Counted from the stretch's first letter, positions 16,738-25,558 are shown. The stretch: 64,000 nt of DNA from Candidatus Kapaibacterium sp. (GCA_016788785.1 JAEUSM010000017.1:1-64000); one strand, 5' to 3'. Notes: a model not told the origin generated them from the letters alone. Translations and numbers: made by a program.

Positions 16738-16834
16738 CCCCTCCTAATTTAGGAGGGGTGCCACCAAGTGGCGGGGTGGTATTACCTTACACAACCCCTC
16801 AGTCCTTTGGACAGCTCCCCTTGAAGGGGAGCTG
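16738..16834. repeat. three-hairpin palindromic repeat between convergent genes
   Basis: Three strong hairpins lie in the 167-base gap between msrA and the minus-strand cyclase. CCCCTCCT/AGGAGGGG (16738-16758, 5-base loop) is followed by GCCAC/GTGGC (16760-16772, 3-base loop) and CAGCTCCCC/GGGGAGCTG (16812-16834, 5-base loop). The segment 16752-16779 recurs inverted at 19058-19085. This is a dispersed non-coding repeat, possibly a MITE or REP-like element, which may double as a bidirectional terminator. Confidence 0.75.
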
Positions 16835-16883
16835 CCAATACTTCAATTTCCACTCCTATTTTGTAGACGGGAACCTTTCTTCC

Positions 16884-18824
16884 TTACTTCCCCTTCTCTA
16901 TCCAAAACGTACTCATTGTTCCTTTGCCTTTGACGATGATTTCGCCTCGTGGTATGAGTGTAAATTCTTGGTATGATTCAATTGATTTTGCGAATTGTTC
17001 GCTACTATGAATACGACCTGGTTCAGAGTTTGATTCCATGCGTGAAGCTACATTAACAGCATCACCCCATACATCATATGCAAACTTTTTCTCACCAATA
17101 ATTCCAGCTACAACACTTCCACAATGTAAACCAATTCTAATTTGTAAATTCTTAAAATCTTCTCCAAGTTCTAATGTATGTAACACTTCAATTGCCTCAA
17201 GAGCAAAGTTAGTAGCTCTTTGTGCATGATTTTCAAAAACTTCAGGTACACCACAAACAGCCATATAGGCATCGCCTATGGTTTTGATTTTTTCTAAACC
17301 GTATTTTGTAGCGATTCTATCAAATGCAGTAAAAATGGTATTTAATCCTTTTACTAATTGTGCAGGTTCGATGTTTGATGAAAGAGTAGTAAAACCAACT
17401 ATATCTGAAAAGAAGATACTTACGTTTTCAAAAGATTCAGCAATGGTTTGTTCACCTTCAATTAAGCGGTCGGCAATAGAAATAGGTAAAATATTATGAA
17501 AAATTCGTTCTTGTTCTTTGAATCGGGCAAGTTTCAATTGACGTGCTTTTTCATCTTCTTCTATTTTACGACGTTGATCAAATATTACTGCATTCTTCTT
17601 TGCTTCTTCAGATAGAATTTCTTTTTCAATTTCTTTTGACTTTTTGTAATAATCTAATGCTTCTTCAAAATGTCCTTCAATATATCGAAGCGTATGAAGA
17701 TTATCATAAACATATTGTGTCATGCTTTTATCAACAAGTTCCTCTGATAAAACTAAAGCTCTTTGAAGATATTCTTCTGCTTTTTTTAAATCAAAGAATG
17801 ATGATTCTTTCGTTGAATATATAGTCCCTATATTCCCGAGTATAGTTGCAATACCATGTTTGTTTTTTATCTCTTCATTAATGTGTAATGCTTTAGTGTA
17901 ATATTCTATTGCTTTAGGGTAGTCTAAAAGTCTATTGTAAACATTCCCAAAACTCCTAAGGTTTATTGCAATACCATATTTGTATCCAATTTCTTCATTG
18001 ATGCGTAACGCCTTGGAATAATACTCCAAAGCTTTGGGATAATCAAAAAGATTGGAGTATAAAATCCCAATATTACCAAGATTTATAGCAATACCATTTT
18101 TGTTTAGAATTTCTTCATTAATTTGTAATGCTTTTGTATAATATTCCAAAGCTTTGGGGAAGTCTATAAGATTACTGTAAACAATCCCAATATTACCAAG
18201 GTTAGAAGCAATACTCTCTTTCTTTCCAATTTCTTCATTTATTTGTAATGACTTTGTGTGATACTCTATAGCTTTTGGGTAGTCTGAAAGTCTATTATAA
18301 AGATTCCCAATATTCCCAAGGCTTGCTGCAATTCCTACAGTAAATCCTATCTCTTCAAATATTTGTATTGATTTTGAGTAATATTCTAAAGCATTTGGGT
18401 AGTCAGAAAGAATATCGTAAACTACCCCAATATTAGCTAGGTTTTTAGCTATACCAAATTTTTCTCCAATTTCTTCACTAAGTTGTAATGCTTTTGTATA
18501 ATACTCCAAAGCTTTGGGGTAGTCTGAAAGATTTCTGTAAGTAATACCAATATTTCCAAGGTTAGTAGCAATCCCATCTTTTTTTCCAATTTCTTCATTG
18601 ATTTGTAATGCTTTTGAGTGATACTCTAATGCTTTGGGGTAGTCTGAAAGATTTTGATAAACATTCCCTAAAACATTATAGACTTTTGTAAGAGATTCGG
18701 GGTCATGTTGAATTGCAGGATTATCCATGAGTTCATTTGCTAATGCTTTTGCTTCATTGTACTGTGAAGTCTGCCCCAAATTTCTTAATTTTTCAAGAGC
18801 TTGTTGTATTTCTTCGGGTGTCAT
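16884..18824 (-). CDS. TPR-adenylate cyclase (class III)
   Basis: A 646-residue cytosolic protein. Residues ~50-340 are seven consecutive 40-residue tetratricopeptide units of the type ALEYYTKALQINEEIG...LSDYPK, followed by two diverged units and a coiled-coil linker (residues ~400-440). The catalytic domain (~455-640) has both metal aspartates, Asp474 (FFSDIVGFT) and Asp518 (TIGDAYMAV). The base-selecting pair Lys514 (KIKTIGDAY) and Asp584 (YDVWGDAVN) marks an adenylate, not guanylate, cyclase. Asn591 and Arg595 (NVASRM) complete the transition-state set. It should make cAMP under control of a TPR partner. The gene stands alone, bracketed by palindromic repeats. Confidence 0.93.
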   Translation of the reverse strand: MTPEEIQQALEKLRNLGQTSQYNEAKALANELMDNPAIQHDPESLTKVYNVLGNVYQNLSDYPKALEYHSKALQINEEIGKKDGIATNLGNIGITYRNLSDYPKALEYYTKALQLSEEIGEKFGIAKNLANIGVVYDILSDYPNALEYYSKSIQIFEEIGFTVGIAASLGNIGNLYNRLSDYPKAIEYHTKSLQINEEIGKKESIASNLGNIGIVYSNLIDFPKALEYYTKALQINEEILNKNGIAINLGNIGILYSNLFDYPKALEYYSKALRINEEIGYKYGIAINLRSFGNVYNRLLDYPKAIEYYTKALHINEEIKNKHGIATILGNIGTIYSTKESSFFDLKKAEEYLQRALVLSEELVDKSMTQYVYDNLHTLRYIEGHFEEALDYYKKSKEIEKEILSEEAKKNAVIFDQRRKIEEDEKARQLKLARFKEQERIFHNILPISIADRLIEGEQTIAESFENVSIFFSDIVGFTTLSSNIEPAQLVKGLNTIFTAFDRIATKYGLEKIKTIGDAYMAVCGVPEVFENHAQRATNFALEAIEVLHTLELGEDFKNLQIRIGLHCGSVVAGIIGEKKFAYDVWGDAVNVASRMESNSEPGRIHSSEQFAKSIESYQEFTLIPRGEIIVKGKGTMSTFWIEKGK

Positions 18825-18894
18825 AACGGTTAAGGAAGATTGGTAAGGATTAAGCAGTACGAATATACGAAAATATAGGTGAATATGGACTAAT

Positions 18895-18994
18895 GTAGAG
18901 ACATTGCATGCAACGTCTCAGTTAAGGTATGTATAAGAATGAGAGTGTTTAGAAGAATCATTCTCGTCTGAGACGTAGCATGCTACGTCTCTAC
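18895..18994. repeat. nested inverted-repeat element (~100 bp)
   Basis: Two 26-base arms, 18895-18920 and 18969-18994, are inverted copies of one another (about 21 of 26 bases), both reading GTAGAGAC...CGTCTCA toward the centre. The right arm is itself a perfect 22-base palindrome (18970-18991, half-site GAGACGTAGCA). Between them AGAATGA and TCATTCT form an inner stem. The unit resembles a short MITE-like element. It contains no coding sequence and lies 71 bases upstream of the cyclase start. Confidence 0.75.
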
Positions 18995-19057
18995 AGTTGA
19001 AAAATTCAACCACTTCTTAAAAGGGAGAGGGAGTTATCATATTTTGGCTTGCAGATT

Positions 19058-19137
19058 CCACCCCGCCACTTCGTGGCACCCCTCAAGAGGGGAATAGACA
19101 GCCACCCTGACCTAGGGTCACCCTTTCAAAGGAGGGG
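19058..19137. repeat. palindromic repeat downstream of pyrB, inverted copy of the 16.75-kb repeat
   Basis: 19058-19085 is the reverse complement of 16752-16779 with one mismatch in the hairpin loop (GCCAC TTC GTGGC). It is followed by CCCCTC-AA-GAGGGG (19078-19091) and further partial palindromes ending CTTTCAAAGGAGGGG. It fills the space between the cyclase upstream region and the pyrB stop codon at 19154. The rest of the 329-base gap 18825-19153 shows no gene. Confidence 0.7.
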
Positions 19138-19153
19138 AATTAGAATACATTTT

Positions 19154-20071
19154 TTAGTTGTTGATAAGGGAGAGTAATGCCATTCGTATGGCTACGCCGT
19201 TGGTAACTTGCTGTTTGATGAAGGAGTTTGGGTAGTCTTGGGCGACATCGAAGGCGATTTCTACACCATAGTTGACTGGTGCTGGGTGAAGCAATGAAAT
19301 GTTGGGATTTTTTGCAATAACTGAAGAAGAAATGCCATAGTATTTTGAAAATTCTTCTAATGATGGCAATAGCCCATTTTCCATACGTTCTTTCTGTAAA
19401 CGAAGTACAATTAGTACATCATTTTCTTGAACTGCCTCATCGATTGTTTTGATGACAGGGACATTGTACGGTGTATGTTTGGGAAGTATTGTTTTGGGAC
19501 CGCAGATGCTGACGTTTGCTCCTAATTTTGTGAGTAATTGAATATTTGATCGAGCAACTCTGCTATGCAAAATGTCTCCAACGATACAAACTCGCAAGTT
19601 GTTGAGTGATTTATTGGCAGTATTTTCAATGGTATATGCATCAAGTAACGCTTGTGTTGGATGATTTTGCTGACCATCACCTGCATTGAGAAAACGAATG
19701 GAAGAATTTTGAGACAAAAAGTCGACTATGCCGGAGGATTGATGCCGTAGTACCATCATATCCACTCCCATTGCTTCTAAGGTATGGATTGTATCAAGGA
19801 TTGATTCACCTTTTTGTTGACTGCTTGATGAAGCAGTGAAGGTTAGTACTGTAGCTCCAAGTCGTCTTGCAGCAATCTCAAAAGAGAATTTTGTGCGAGT
19901 GGAATTTTCAAAGAATGCTAATGCCACTGTTTTACCTGTTAAGGTAGTGGTATGTGCAGTAAAATCATCCCAATTTGCCAAATAGTTTTTCGCACGTTCG
20001 AACGTTAGTCGAATTTCTTCAACAGATAATTGCTCAATGGAGATTATGCTACGATGTGGGAAGTCGGTCAT
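19154..20071 (-). CDS. pyrB: aspartate carbamoyltransferase catalytic subunit
   Basis: Joins aspartate and carbamoyl phosphate in pyrimidine synthesis. The 305-residue protein shows the carbamoyl-phosphate loop FFENSTRTKFSFEIAARRLG, the loop KGESILDTIHTLEAMG, the HPTQALLDAYTI motif, and HPAPVNYGVEI near the C-terminus. The distance and motif set fit PyrB, not OTCase. No pyrI regulatory subunit follows. It is the last gene of an eight-gene minus-strand run, 3 bases after pgpA. Confidence 0.96.
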   Translation of the reverse strand: MTDFPHRSIISIEQLSVEEIRLTFERAKNYLANWDDFTAHTTTLTGKTVALAFFENSTRTKFSFEIAARRLGATVLTFTASSSSQQKGESILDTIHTLEAMGVDMMVLRHQSSGIVDFLSQNSSIRFLNAGDGQQNHPTQALLDAYTIENTANKSLNNLRVCIVGDILHSRVARSNIQLLTKLGANVSICGPKTILPKHTPYNVPVIKTIDEAVQENDVLIVLRLQKERMENGLLPSLEEFSKYYGISSSVIAKNPNISLLHPAPVNYGVEIAFDVAQDYPNSFIKQQVTNGVAIRMALLSLINN

Positions 20072-20074
20072 AGT

Positions 20075-20575
20075 TTACAAAAAATAGAGAAAAGGCAACA
20101 GCAATGACGTATGATAGAACAAATACACTATAACAGCTGCAAAAATCCCTGCAACAATATCATCAGCAACTATGGAAAATACGGTTGTTTGATTATTTAT
20201 CAAATTAATAGGAAAGGGCTTTTGAATATCAAAATACCGAAAGAGTGCAAACCCTATTACATACCACACAGCAGAAAGAGGAATTATCAAAATAGCATAC
20301 ATTACCCACATACCAATCACTTCGTCGAGAACAATCCAACTCGCATCGTGGGTGTTGATTTTGTTCAATTCTGGGATGACCAACATAAACAAAGCAATAG
20401 CCAATAGGACTAACAATGGTAGCAGAACAATACGAATTTCGAATGGCACAAACAGTATTGGCATCGCCATAATGGAACCAAAGGTTCCAGGTGCTTTTGG
20501 TAGTAATCCTACACCACCAACAGAAGCAATGAGAAATTTTATCTTCAAAGAAGTCGTCATTTCTGAGAACTTCAT
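20075..20575 (-). CDS. pgpA: phosphatidylglycerophosphatase A
   Basis: Removes phosphate from phosphatidylglycerophosphate to give phosphatidylglycerol in the inner membrane. Motifs are GLLPKAPGTFGS, IVLDEVIGMW, RYFDIQKPFPI and ADDIVAGI, with about four membrane helices. I chose the ATG at 20575 because it overlaps the pgsA stop in the classic ATGA arrangement. A start three codons earlier, at 20584, is possible. It directly follows pgsA, which makes its substrate. Confidence 0.94.
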   Translation of the reverse strand: MKFSEMTTSLKIKFLIASVGGVGLLPKAPGTFGSIMAMPILFVPFEIRIVLLPLLVLLAIALFMLVIPELNKINTHDASWIVLDEVIGMWVMYAILIIPLSAVWYVIGFALFRYFDIQKPFPINLINNQTTVFSIVADDIVAGIFAAVIVYLFYHTSLLLPFLYFL

Positions 20576-21150
20576 CGCTTCCATGCTATTCCTTTGCCGA
20601 TATATTCAATTCCTGTCCAAGCACTGTACAATGTAACAGTCCCTAATAGGAAGGTCAAAATACCATTGATTGGTATTGACTCTATATTTTGCCACAAATG
20701 TGTTTGAGAAAACAAGGCTCTTAGAGCAATTATCACCAACACCAAACTAACTATAATCATTTGATAGAAGGTTTTGATTTTTGCAGCCATGGAAGTTTGT
20801 AATGGTTTATCATTATCCTTCATTTTCCACCGTAATGCCGTTACAACAACATCACGAGTAGTAAGCACAAGATACATCCACATCGGCATCAATGAAATAT
20901 GCACGATATAGTACATTATCAGTAGGGTTAAAACTTTATCGGCTAACGGATCGTAGAAACTTCCCCAGCTGGACTGAACCTTCCACCTACGAGCCAACCA
21001 ACCATCAATAAAATCAGTGTATGCTGCTACAAAAAACAATACTACTGCAACAACAATTTGTATAGGTGAATTTGAAAGTAATAAATACAGAATTATCGGA
21101 GCAACAACAATCCGAATCGTGGTGATGAGTGATGGAATTGTTGCTTTCAT
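20572..21150 (-). CDS. pgsA: CDP-diacylglycerol-glycerol-3-phosphate 3-phosphatidyltransferase
   Basis: An inner-membrane enzyme that makes phosphatidylglycerophosphate, the committed step to phosphatidylglycerol and cardiolipin. The 192-residue protein carries the CDP-alcohol phosphotransferase signature DFIDGWLARRWKVQSSWG followed by SFYDPLADK, that is, the spaced D-DG-AR-G-D-D pattern, among about five membrane helices. It is translationally coupled to pgpA, the next step. Confidence 0.95.
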   Translation of the reverse strand: MKATIPSLITTIRIVVAPIILYLLLSNSPIQIVVAVVLFFVAAYTDFIDGWLARRWKVQSSWGSFYDPLADKVLTLLIMYYIVHISLMPMWMYLVLTTRDVVVTALRWKMKDNDKPLQTSMAAKIKTFYQMIIVSLVLVIIALRALFSQTHLWQNIESIPINGILTFLLGTVTLYSAWTGIEYIGKGIAWKR

Positions 21151-21153
21151 TTG

Positions 21154-21933
21154 CTACTGTAAAGAAATTGCCGAAGTTATAATTGACGTAAAATCCTGTA
21201 CCTTTAGCGATGCTCCGCCTATAAGACCGCCATCGATATTAGGTTTTGACAGTAAATCATAGGCATTTGCAGCATTCATACTACCACCATATAAGATTTT
21301 TGTTGTAAGTTTATGACCAAATTGATTTGCAACAGAATGAAGTAATTCACGAATAAAACTATGGGTTTCTTCCGCCATTTCAGGGGTAGCAGATTTGCCA
21401 GTACCAATAGCCCATACTGGTTCGTACGCAATGACGATACTTTCTACTTCTTCTAAGGTAAGACCTTCAAATACAGCACGAATTTGTTTTTCTAAAACAA
21501 CATTTGTTTGTCCAGATTCACGTTCATCTAAGGTTTCTCCGATACAAAAAATAGGAGTAACGGAAACAGCCAATAATGCTTTAACTTTTTGAGAAATCAT
21601 TTCATCAGTTTCGCCAAAAATAGATCTGCGTTCAGAATGCCCTAAGATGCAATAAGAACATCCAATTGCTTTGAGCATAGAAGGTGCAACTTCACCAGTG
21701 AACGCTCCAGTTTCTTTGAAATAACAATTCTGAGCACCAACAGCAATTTCACTAGAAGTAAGCTCAGAAATCACACCTGCTAAATGCGTAAACGGTGGAC
21801 AAACCACAGTACGAATGGTAGGATTTTGATGAAGTGTTTCGTCAATTGTTCCCGAAAGTTCTTGCACAAACATTTTTGCCTGTGTTGGAAGCATATTCAT
21901 TTTCCAATTACCTGCTATCAGAAATTCTCTCAT
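21154..21933 (-). CDS. tpiA: triosephosphate isomerase
   Basis: Interconverts glyceraldehyde 3-phosphate and dihydroxyacetone phosphate. The motifs are AGNWKMN (catalytic Lys region), CILGHSERRSIFGE (His), the flexible loop AYEPVWAIGTGKSATPE with catalytic Glu, and ILYGGSMNAANA/DGGLIGGASL at the phosphate site. The 259 residues are normal. Its start overlaps the lptC stop by 4 bases, within the hslU-pyrB operon. Confidence 0.97.
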   Translation of the reverse strand: MREFLIAGNWKMNMLPTQAKMFVQELSGTIDETLHQNPTIRTVVCPPFTHLAGVISELTSSEIAVGAQNCYFKETGAFTGEVAPSMLKAIGCSYCILGHSERRSIFGETDEMISQKVKALLAVSVTPIFCIGETLDERESGQTNVVLEKQIRAVFEGLTLEEVESIVIAYEPVWAIGTGKSATPEMAEETHSFIRELLHSVANQFGHKLTTKILYGGSMNAANAYDLLSKPNIDGGLIGGASLKVQDFTSIITSAISLQ

Positions 21934-22466
21934 TTTGTACGTCCAGTGACTTTATAAATAGTGTAATTTACTAAATCTTTGTCAGATTCGAAACCAATTC
22001 CTGAAATTGTTTCACTCGGTGAGTCAATTTCTACCGCTTTATCGGAAGTAAATTTTTGTGGAATTTGCAACCATCGTAACAATGGAGTTTTTACATTGGT
22101 TTTTGAAGTAAAAGAAGTAACATCTACATTTCCAAATGCGGTCATATCTTTAGTATTATCATACACAACGGCACTATCGCATTTGAGAATAGTTTCTATA
22201 GTTGTAGTAAATGGCTTATACAGCAATAATTGCACATTTCCCGTAAGGATGGTTATCATTTTTGCTTCATACACTTCAGCTTTGTCCCCTTTTACGACAG
22301 AACGAACGGAGGTTGAGTCAACAAGTTGAAGCGTAATTCCATAAGAAACATGGGTTGGAATGGAGGAATCCTTTTTTCCTTCACCTTTGGGGAGCTCTTT
22401 GTTTTGACACGAAACAAGTATCAAAACAACAACTACACAAGCAGGGAAGAACTTGAAAACAATCAT
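21930..22466 (-). CDS. lptC: LPS export protein LptC-like lipoprotein
   Basis: A 178-residue envelope protein with an N-terminal hydrophobic segment ending in a lipobox (LILVSC, Cys20). A beta-rich LptC/LptA-type domain follows: TLQLVDSTSVRSVVKGDKAEVYE, ILTGNVQLLLY, DSAVVYDNTKDMTAFGNV, SDKAVEIDSPSETISGIGFESD. LptC carries LPS from the LptBFG transporter across the periplasm. Directly following kdsA, which feeds LPS core synthesis, supports the call. Anchoring by lipid instead of a membrane helix is a common variation in this phylum. Confidence 0.83.
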   Translation of the reverse strand: MIVFKFFPACVVVVLILVSCQNKELPKGEGKKDSSIPTHVSYGITLQLVDSTSVRSVVKGDKAEVYEAKMITILTGNVQLLLYKPFTTTIETILKCDSAVVYDNTKDMTAFGNVDVTSFTSKTNVKTPLLRWLQIPQKFTSDKAVEIDSPSETISGIGFESDKDLVNYTIYKVTGRTK

Positions 22467-23239
22467 TACAAATACTTTTGATAAAAAGAATGTAACTCCA
22501 ATATTTCATTGAGAAAGTTTTCTGCATTCGCTAACGGCATTTGGGTAGCAGCATCACTTTTTGCTTTAGCAGGATTTGGATGTGTTTCAAAGAAGATACC
22601 ATCAATTCCAACAGCAGTGGCAGCTCTTGCTAAAGCACGAATGTATTGAGGATTTCCACCAGATTGATTGGAAATACTGGGAGCTTGTACAGAGTGTGTA
22701 GCATCGTAGATAACAGGAACATTTAGTTCTTTCATTATCACTAACGACCGATAATCAACGACCAAATCATGGTAACCAAAGGTAGTTCCACGTTCAGTTA
22801 CCCAAGTTGAAGAACTTCCACCTGATTGAACTTTTTCCACAGCATATTTCATCGCTTCAGGAGCTAAAAATTGACCTTTTTTGATATTGACTATTTTACC
22901 CGATTTCCCTGCGGCTACCAACAAATCAGTTTGTCGACACAAGAAAGCTGGTATTTGCAAAACATCAACATATGGAGAAACAAGTTCAACATCTTTCACC
23001 TCGTGAATATCTGTCAACACAGGAACATTCCACTTGTTGCGAACATCTGAGAGCAATTGCAGGGCAACTTCATCGCCAATTCCTTGGAATGAGTCACCAC
23101 TCGTACGATTTGCTTTTTTGTAAGAAGCTTTAAAATAGAAGGTAACAGGAAGTTTTTTTGTAATTTCTACTAACCGTTCTGCAACTTCTTCGACGACCTC
23201 TTGGGATTCGGCTAAACATGGACCCGCAATTACAATCAT
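22466..23239 (-). CDS. kdsA: 3-deoxy-8-phosphooctulonate synthase (metal-dependent type)
   Basis: Condenses phosphoenolpyruvate with arabinose 5-phosphate to make KDO-8-phosphate for LPS. The motifs are IVIAGPCLAES, TDIHEVKD, QIPAFLCRQTDLLVAAGKSG, NIKKGQFLAPEAMK, TERGTTFGYHDLVVDYRSL and DATHSVQAPS. Cys in AGPC, His in DATHSVQ, Glu in FETHPNP and Asp in SDAATQ match the metal-ligand set of the metallo-class (the non-metal class has Asn for Cys). The ATG at 23239 is taken; a TTG at 23251, immediately after the mlaF stop, would add four residues. Confidence 0.95.
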   Translation of the reverse strand: MIVIAGPCLAESQEVVEEVAERLVEITKKLPVTFYFKASYKKANRTSGDSFQGIGDEVALQLLSDVRNKWNVPVLTDIHEVKDVELVSPYVDVLQIPAFLCRQTDLLVAAGKSGKIVNIKKGQFLAPEAMKYAVEKVQSGGSSSTWVTERGTTFGYHDLVVDYRSLVIMKELNVPVIYDATHSVQAPSISNQSGGNPQYIRALARAATAVGIDGIFFETHPNPAKAKSDAATQMPLANAENFLNEILELHSFYQKYL

Positions 23240-23251
23240 AGTATTACTCAA

Positions 23252-24025
23252 TTAAGAAAATCGTTCAATAAACTCAGAAACAACAGGATCTTTGGAAGAA
23301 CGAAGTTCTTCTACTGAGCCTGAAAAACGCACTAATCCTTGGTCTAACATTTTCACCTGATGAGCAATTCGATACACAGAAAACATATCGTGCGTGATCA
23401 CTAAGGATGTAACTTTGTATTTTTTTGCCAAATCTGCAATAAGGATATCAATTTGTTCACTGGTAACTGGGTCTAAACCCGTTGTTGGTTCATCATAGAA
23501 AATATATTTGGGACTACCTGTCAATGCTCTGGCAACTCCAACCCTTTTTTTCATCCCACCAGATAAATCGGAAGGTTTTTTAAATTTCAAAATTCGCCAT
23601 TCTTGTTCGAAATTTTCTGTATCTTGTTCGGAAATATCTGGTAAAAGCCCTACAGCTGACAATACTCTTTTCGCTTCATTTTCCAAAACTGTTTCGTTTT
23701 TTTCACCGTGTTCGTACATACCGATTACTACATTTTCGAATACAGTCATCGAATCAAATAGTGCCGCACCTTGGAATACAAAACCAACAGAGCGACGAAT
23801 TTCGAATAACTCTTTTTGGGAAAGTGAGGAAACATCCAATCCATTTAACAAGACAGTTCCTTCATCAGGATGCAGAAGTCCAACTATATGCTTTAGTAAA
23901 ACGCTTTTTCCACACCCTGATTTGCCTATGATGCACGTCGTTTGACCCTCTTCTACTTCAAAAGAAATCCCTCGGAGAACTTTTTTTTCTCCAAAGGATT
24001 TATGTAGATTTTTTAGTTCAATCAT
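23252..24025 (-). CDS. ABC transporter ATP-binding protein, MlaF-like
   Basis: A 257-residue ATPase with Walker A IGKSGCGKSVLLKHIVG, Q-loop GFVFQGAALFDSMTV, signature DLSGGMKKRVGVARAL, Walker B YIFYDEPTTGLDP and switch His in VITHDMFSV. The QGAALFDSMTVFENV stretch and GGMKKRVGVARA typify the MlaF/MCE lipid-transport ATPases that move phospholipids between the membranes. A short acidic insert (QDTENFEQEWRILKF) precedes the signature. The MlaE permease and MCE protein are not in the window. It sits between hslU and kdsA with gaps of 3 and about 0-12 bases. Confidence 0.88.
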   Translation of the reverse strand: MIELKNLHKSFGEKKVLRGISFEVEEGQTTCIIGKSGCGKSVLLKHIVGLLHPDEGTVLLNGLDVSSLSQKELFEIRRSVGFVFQGAALFDSMTVFENVVIGMYEHGEKNETVLENEAKRVLSAVGLLPDISEQDTENFEQEWRILKFKKPSDLSGGMKKRVGVARALTGSPKYIFYDEPTTGLDPVTSEQIDILIADLAKKYKVTSLVITHDMFSVYRIAHQVKMLDQGLVRFSGSVEELRSSKDPVVSEFIERFS

Positions 24026-24028
24026 AGT

Positions 24029-25447
24029 TTACAAAATATACTTGCTGAGGTCAACATTTTGCACTAAGGTTGAAAGTTTCGATTGTACAGTTTCTGCAGT
24101 GATCGTTACCGTTTTCTCTTCCAAATTATCGGGAGCGTTGTAAAGAATATCCTCAAGAAGATTTGTCATAATAGTATGTAATCGTCTTGCACCAATATTT
24201 GCCACTTCATCATTGACTTTTGCTGCAATTGAAGCTATTTCTTTGATTCCTGACTCTTCAAAAATGAGGTCATATCCATCAGTTTTAATCAAAGCACAGT
24301 ATTGTTTTATCAGTGCATTTTCAGGAATTGTCAAAATTTTAACAAAATCCTCTTCTGATAAAGACTGTAATTCTACTCTAATAGGAAATCGTCCTTGAAA
24401 TTCTGGGATTAAATCAGAAGGCTTTGATACGTGAAATGCACCAGATGCTATAAACAAAATGTGGTCAGTTTTGACAGGACCATATTTCGTATTAATAGTA
24501 CTACCTTCAACAATTGGAAGTAAATCTCGTTGCACACCTTCACGTGAAACTTCTGGTCCACCACCAGATTTTGCACCTCCACGAGAGGCAACTTTGTCAA
24601 TTTCATCTAAAAATACAATGCCTGAATTTTCAACTCTGTATAATGCTTCTTTTGTAACTGCATCCATGTCAATGAGTTTATCGGCTTCTTCTTGCTCAAG
24701 AACTACCCTTGCTTCTGCAACAGACATTTTACGTTTTTTCGTTTTCTTGGGGAGCATATTTGAGAGCATATCTTGGAGATTCATACCCATTTCGTCCATT
24801 CCAATTGGACCAAGCACATTGACTCCTGATGAAGCATCCATTGTGATATCTACTTCTATCATCTTCTCATCTAAGCTACCTTCGCGAAGCATAGTGCGAA
24901 ATTTTTCTCTTGTAACGGAATTTTCGTCTTCTTCCTCAGGTGTAGAGACATCAAAGGAAATTCCTTTTTTTATAGGCGGGATGAGTATGTCTAAAATTCT
25001 ATTTTCTACAGCTTCTTTTGCTTGTTTTCTGACATTTTGAACTTGCTCAGAACGAACGGAAGCTACTCCAATTTCCATCAAATCTCTAATTATAGACTCA
25101 ACGTCTCGACCAACATATCCAACTTCAGTGAACTTAGTAGCTTCAACTTTCAAGAATGGAGCTCCGGATAATTTAGCCAAACGTCGAGCTATTTCCGTTT
25201 TTCCAACTCCTGTTGGTCCAATGAGAATGATATTATTTGGCATTATTTCATCACGCAAAGGAGTAGCAACTTGTTGTCTTCTCCATCGATTACGCAATGC
25301 AATTGCAACAGCTTTTTTGGCAGTTTGTTGACCAATGACATATTTATCTAATTCTTCAACGATTTGTCTGGGAGTATGATGATGAATGGTTGTAGGTAAC
25401 GGAACAGATCCGTTACGATTCTCAGCAGTATTGAACGATGATTCCAT
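24029..25447 (-). CDS. hslU: ATP-dependent protease ATPase subunit HslU
   Basis: AAA+ unfoldase that feeds substrates to the HslV peptidase. The 472-residue protein has a ~28-residue N-terminal extension, then the start of the family at [16 protein letters not shown], Walker [30 protein letters not shown], the I domain (~110-240), Walker [12 protein letters not shown], sensor [16 protein letters not shown], and the HslV-activating C-terminal tail DLSKYIL. hslV, usually next to hslU, is absent from the window, so it must lie elsewhere. First gene of the eight-gene minus-strand run. Confidence 0.96.
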   Translation of the reverse strand: MESSFNTAENRNGSVPLPTTIHHHTPRQIVEELDKYVIGQQTAKKAVAIALRNRWRRQQVATPLRDEIMPNNIILIGPTGVGKTEIARRLAKLSGAPFLKVEATKFTEVGYVGRDVESIIRDLMEIGVASVRSEQVQNVRKQAKEAVENRILDILIPPIKKGISFDVSTPEEEDENSVTREKFRTMLREGSLDEKMIEVDITMDASSGVNVLGPIGMDEMGMNLQDMLSNMLPKKTKKRKMSVAEARVVLEQEEADKLIDMDAVTKEALYRVENSGIVFLDEIDKVASRGGAKSGGGPEVSREGVQRDLLPIVEGSTINTKYGPVKTDHILFIASGAFHVSKPSDLIPEFQGRFPIRVELQSLSEEDFVKILTIPENALIKQYCALIKTDGYDLIFEESGIKEIASIAAKVNDEVANIGARRLHTIMTNLLEDILYNAPDNLEEKTVTITAETVQSKLSTLVQNVDLSKYIL

Positions 25448-25558
25448 GAAATATTCTATATAATTTTACAGCAAAAACAGAGTTTTTGTATTGGCATGGT
25501 AAACGAAATTGGAGTGTTTCTATTACAGAGTTGACATAAGTGTATTAGTAATACCAAA

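Noticed and set aside
17820-18670. Regular ~120-bp direct repeats that could suggest a CRISPR or satellite array
   Set aside because: They are in frame and encode the 40-residue TPR units of the cyclase gene; no short identical repeats with unique spacers exist.
16752-19085. Classical composite transposon around the cyclase gene
   Set aside because: No transposase or IS ends are present; only short palindromic repeats are shared, so a transposon is not claimed.
24029-25447. ClpX instead of HslU
   Set aside because: No N-terminal zinc finger; the large I domain and the SKYIL-type tail are specific to HslU.
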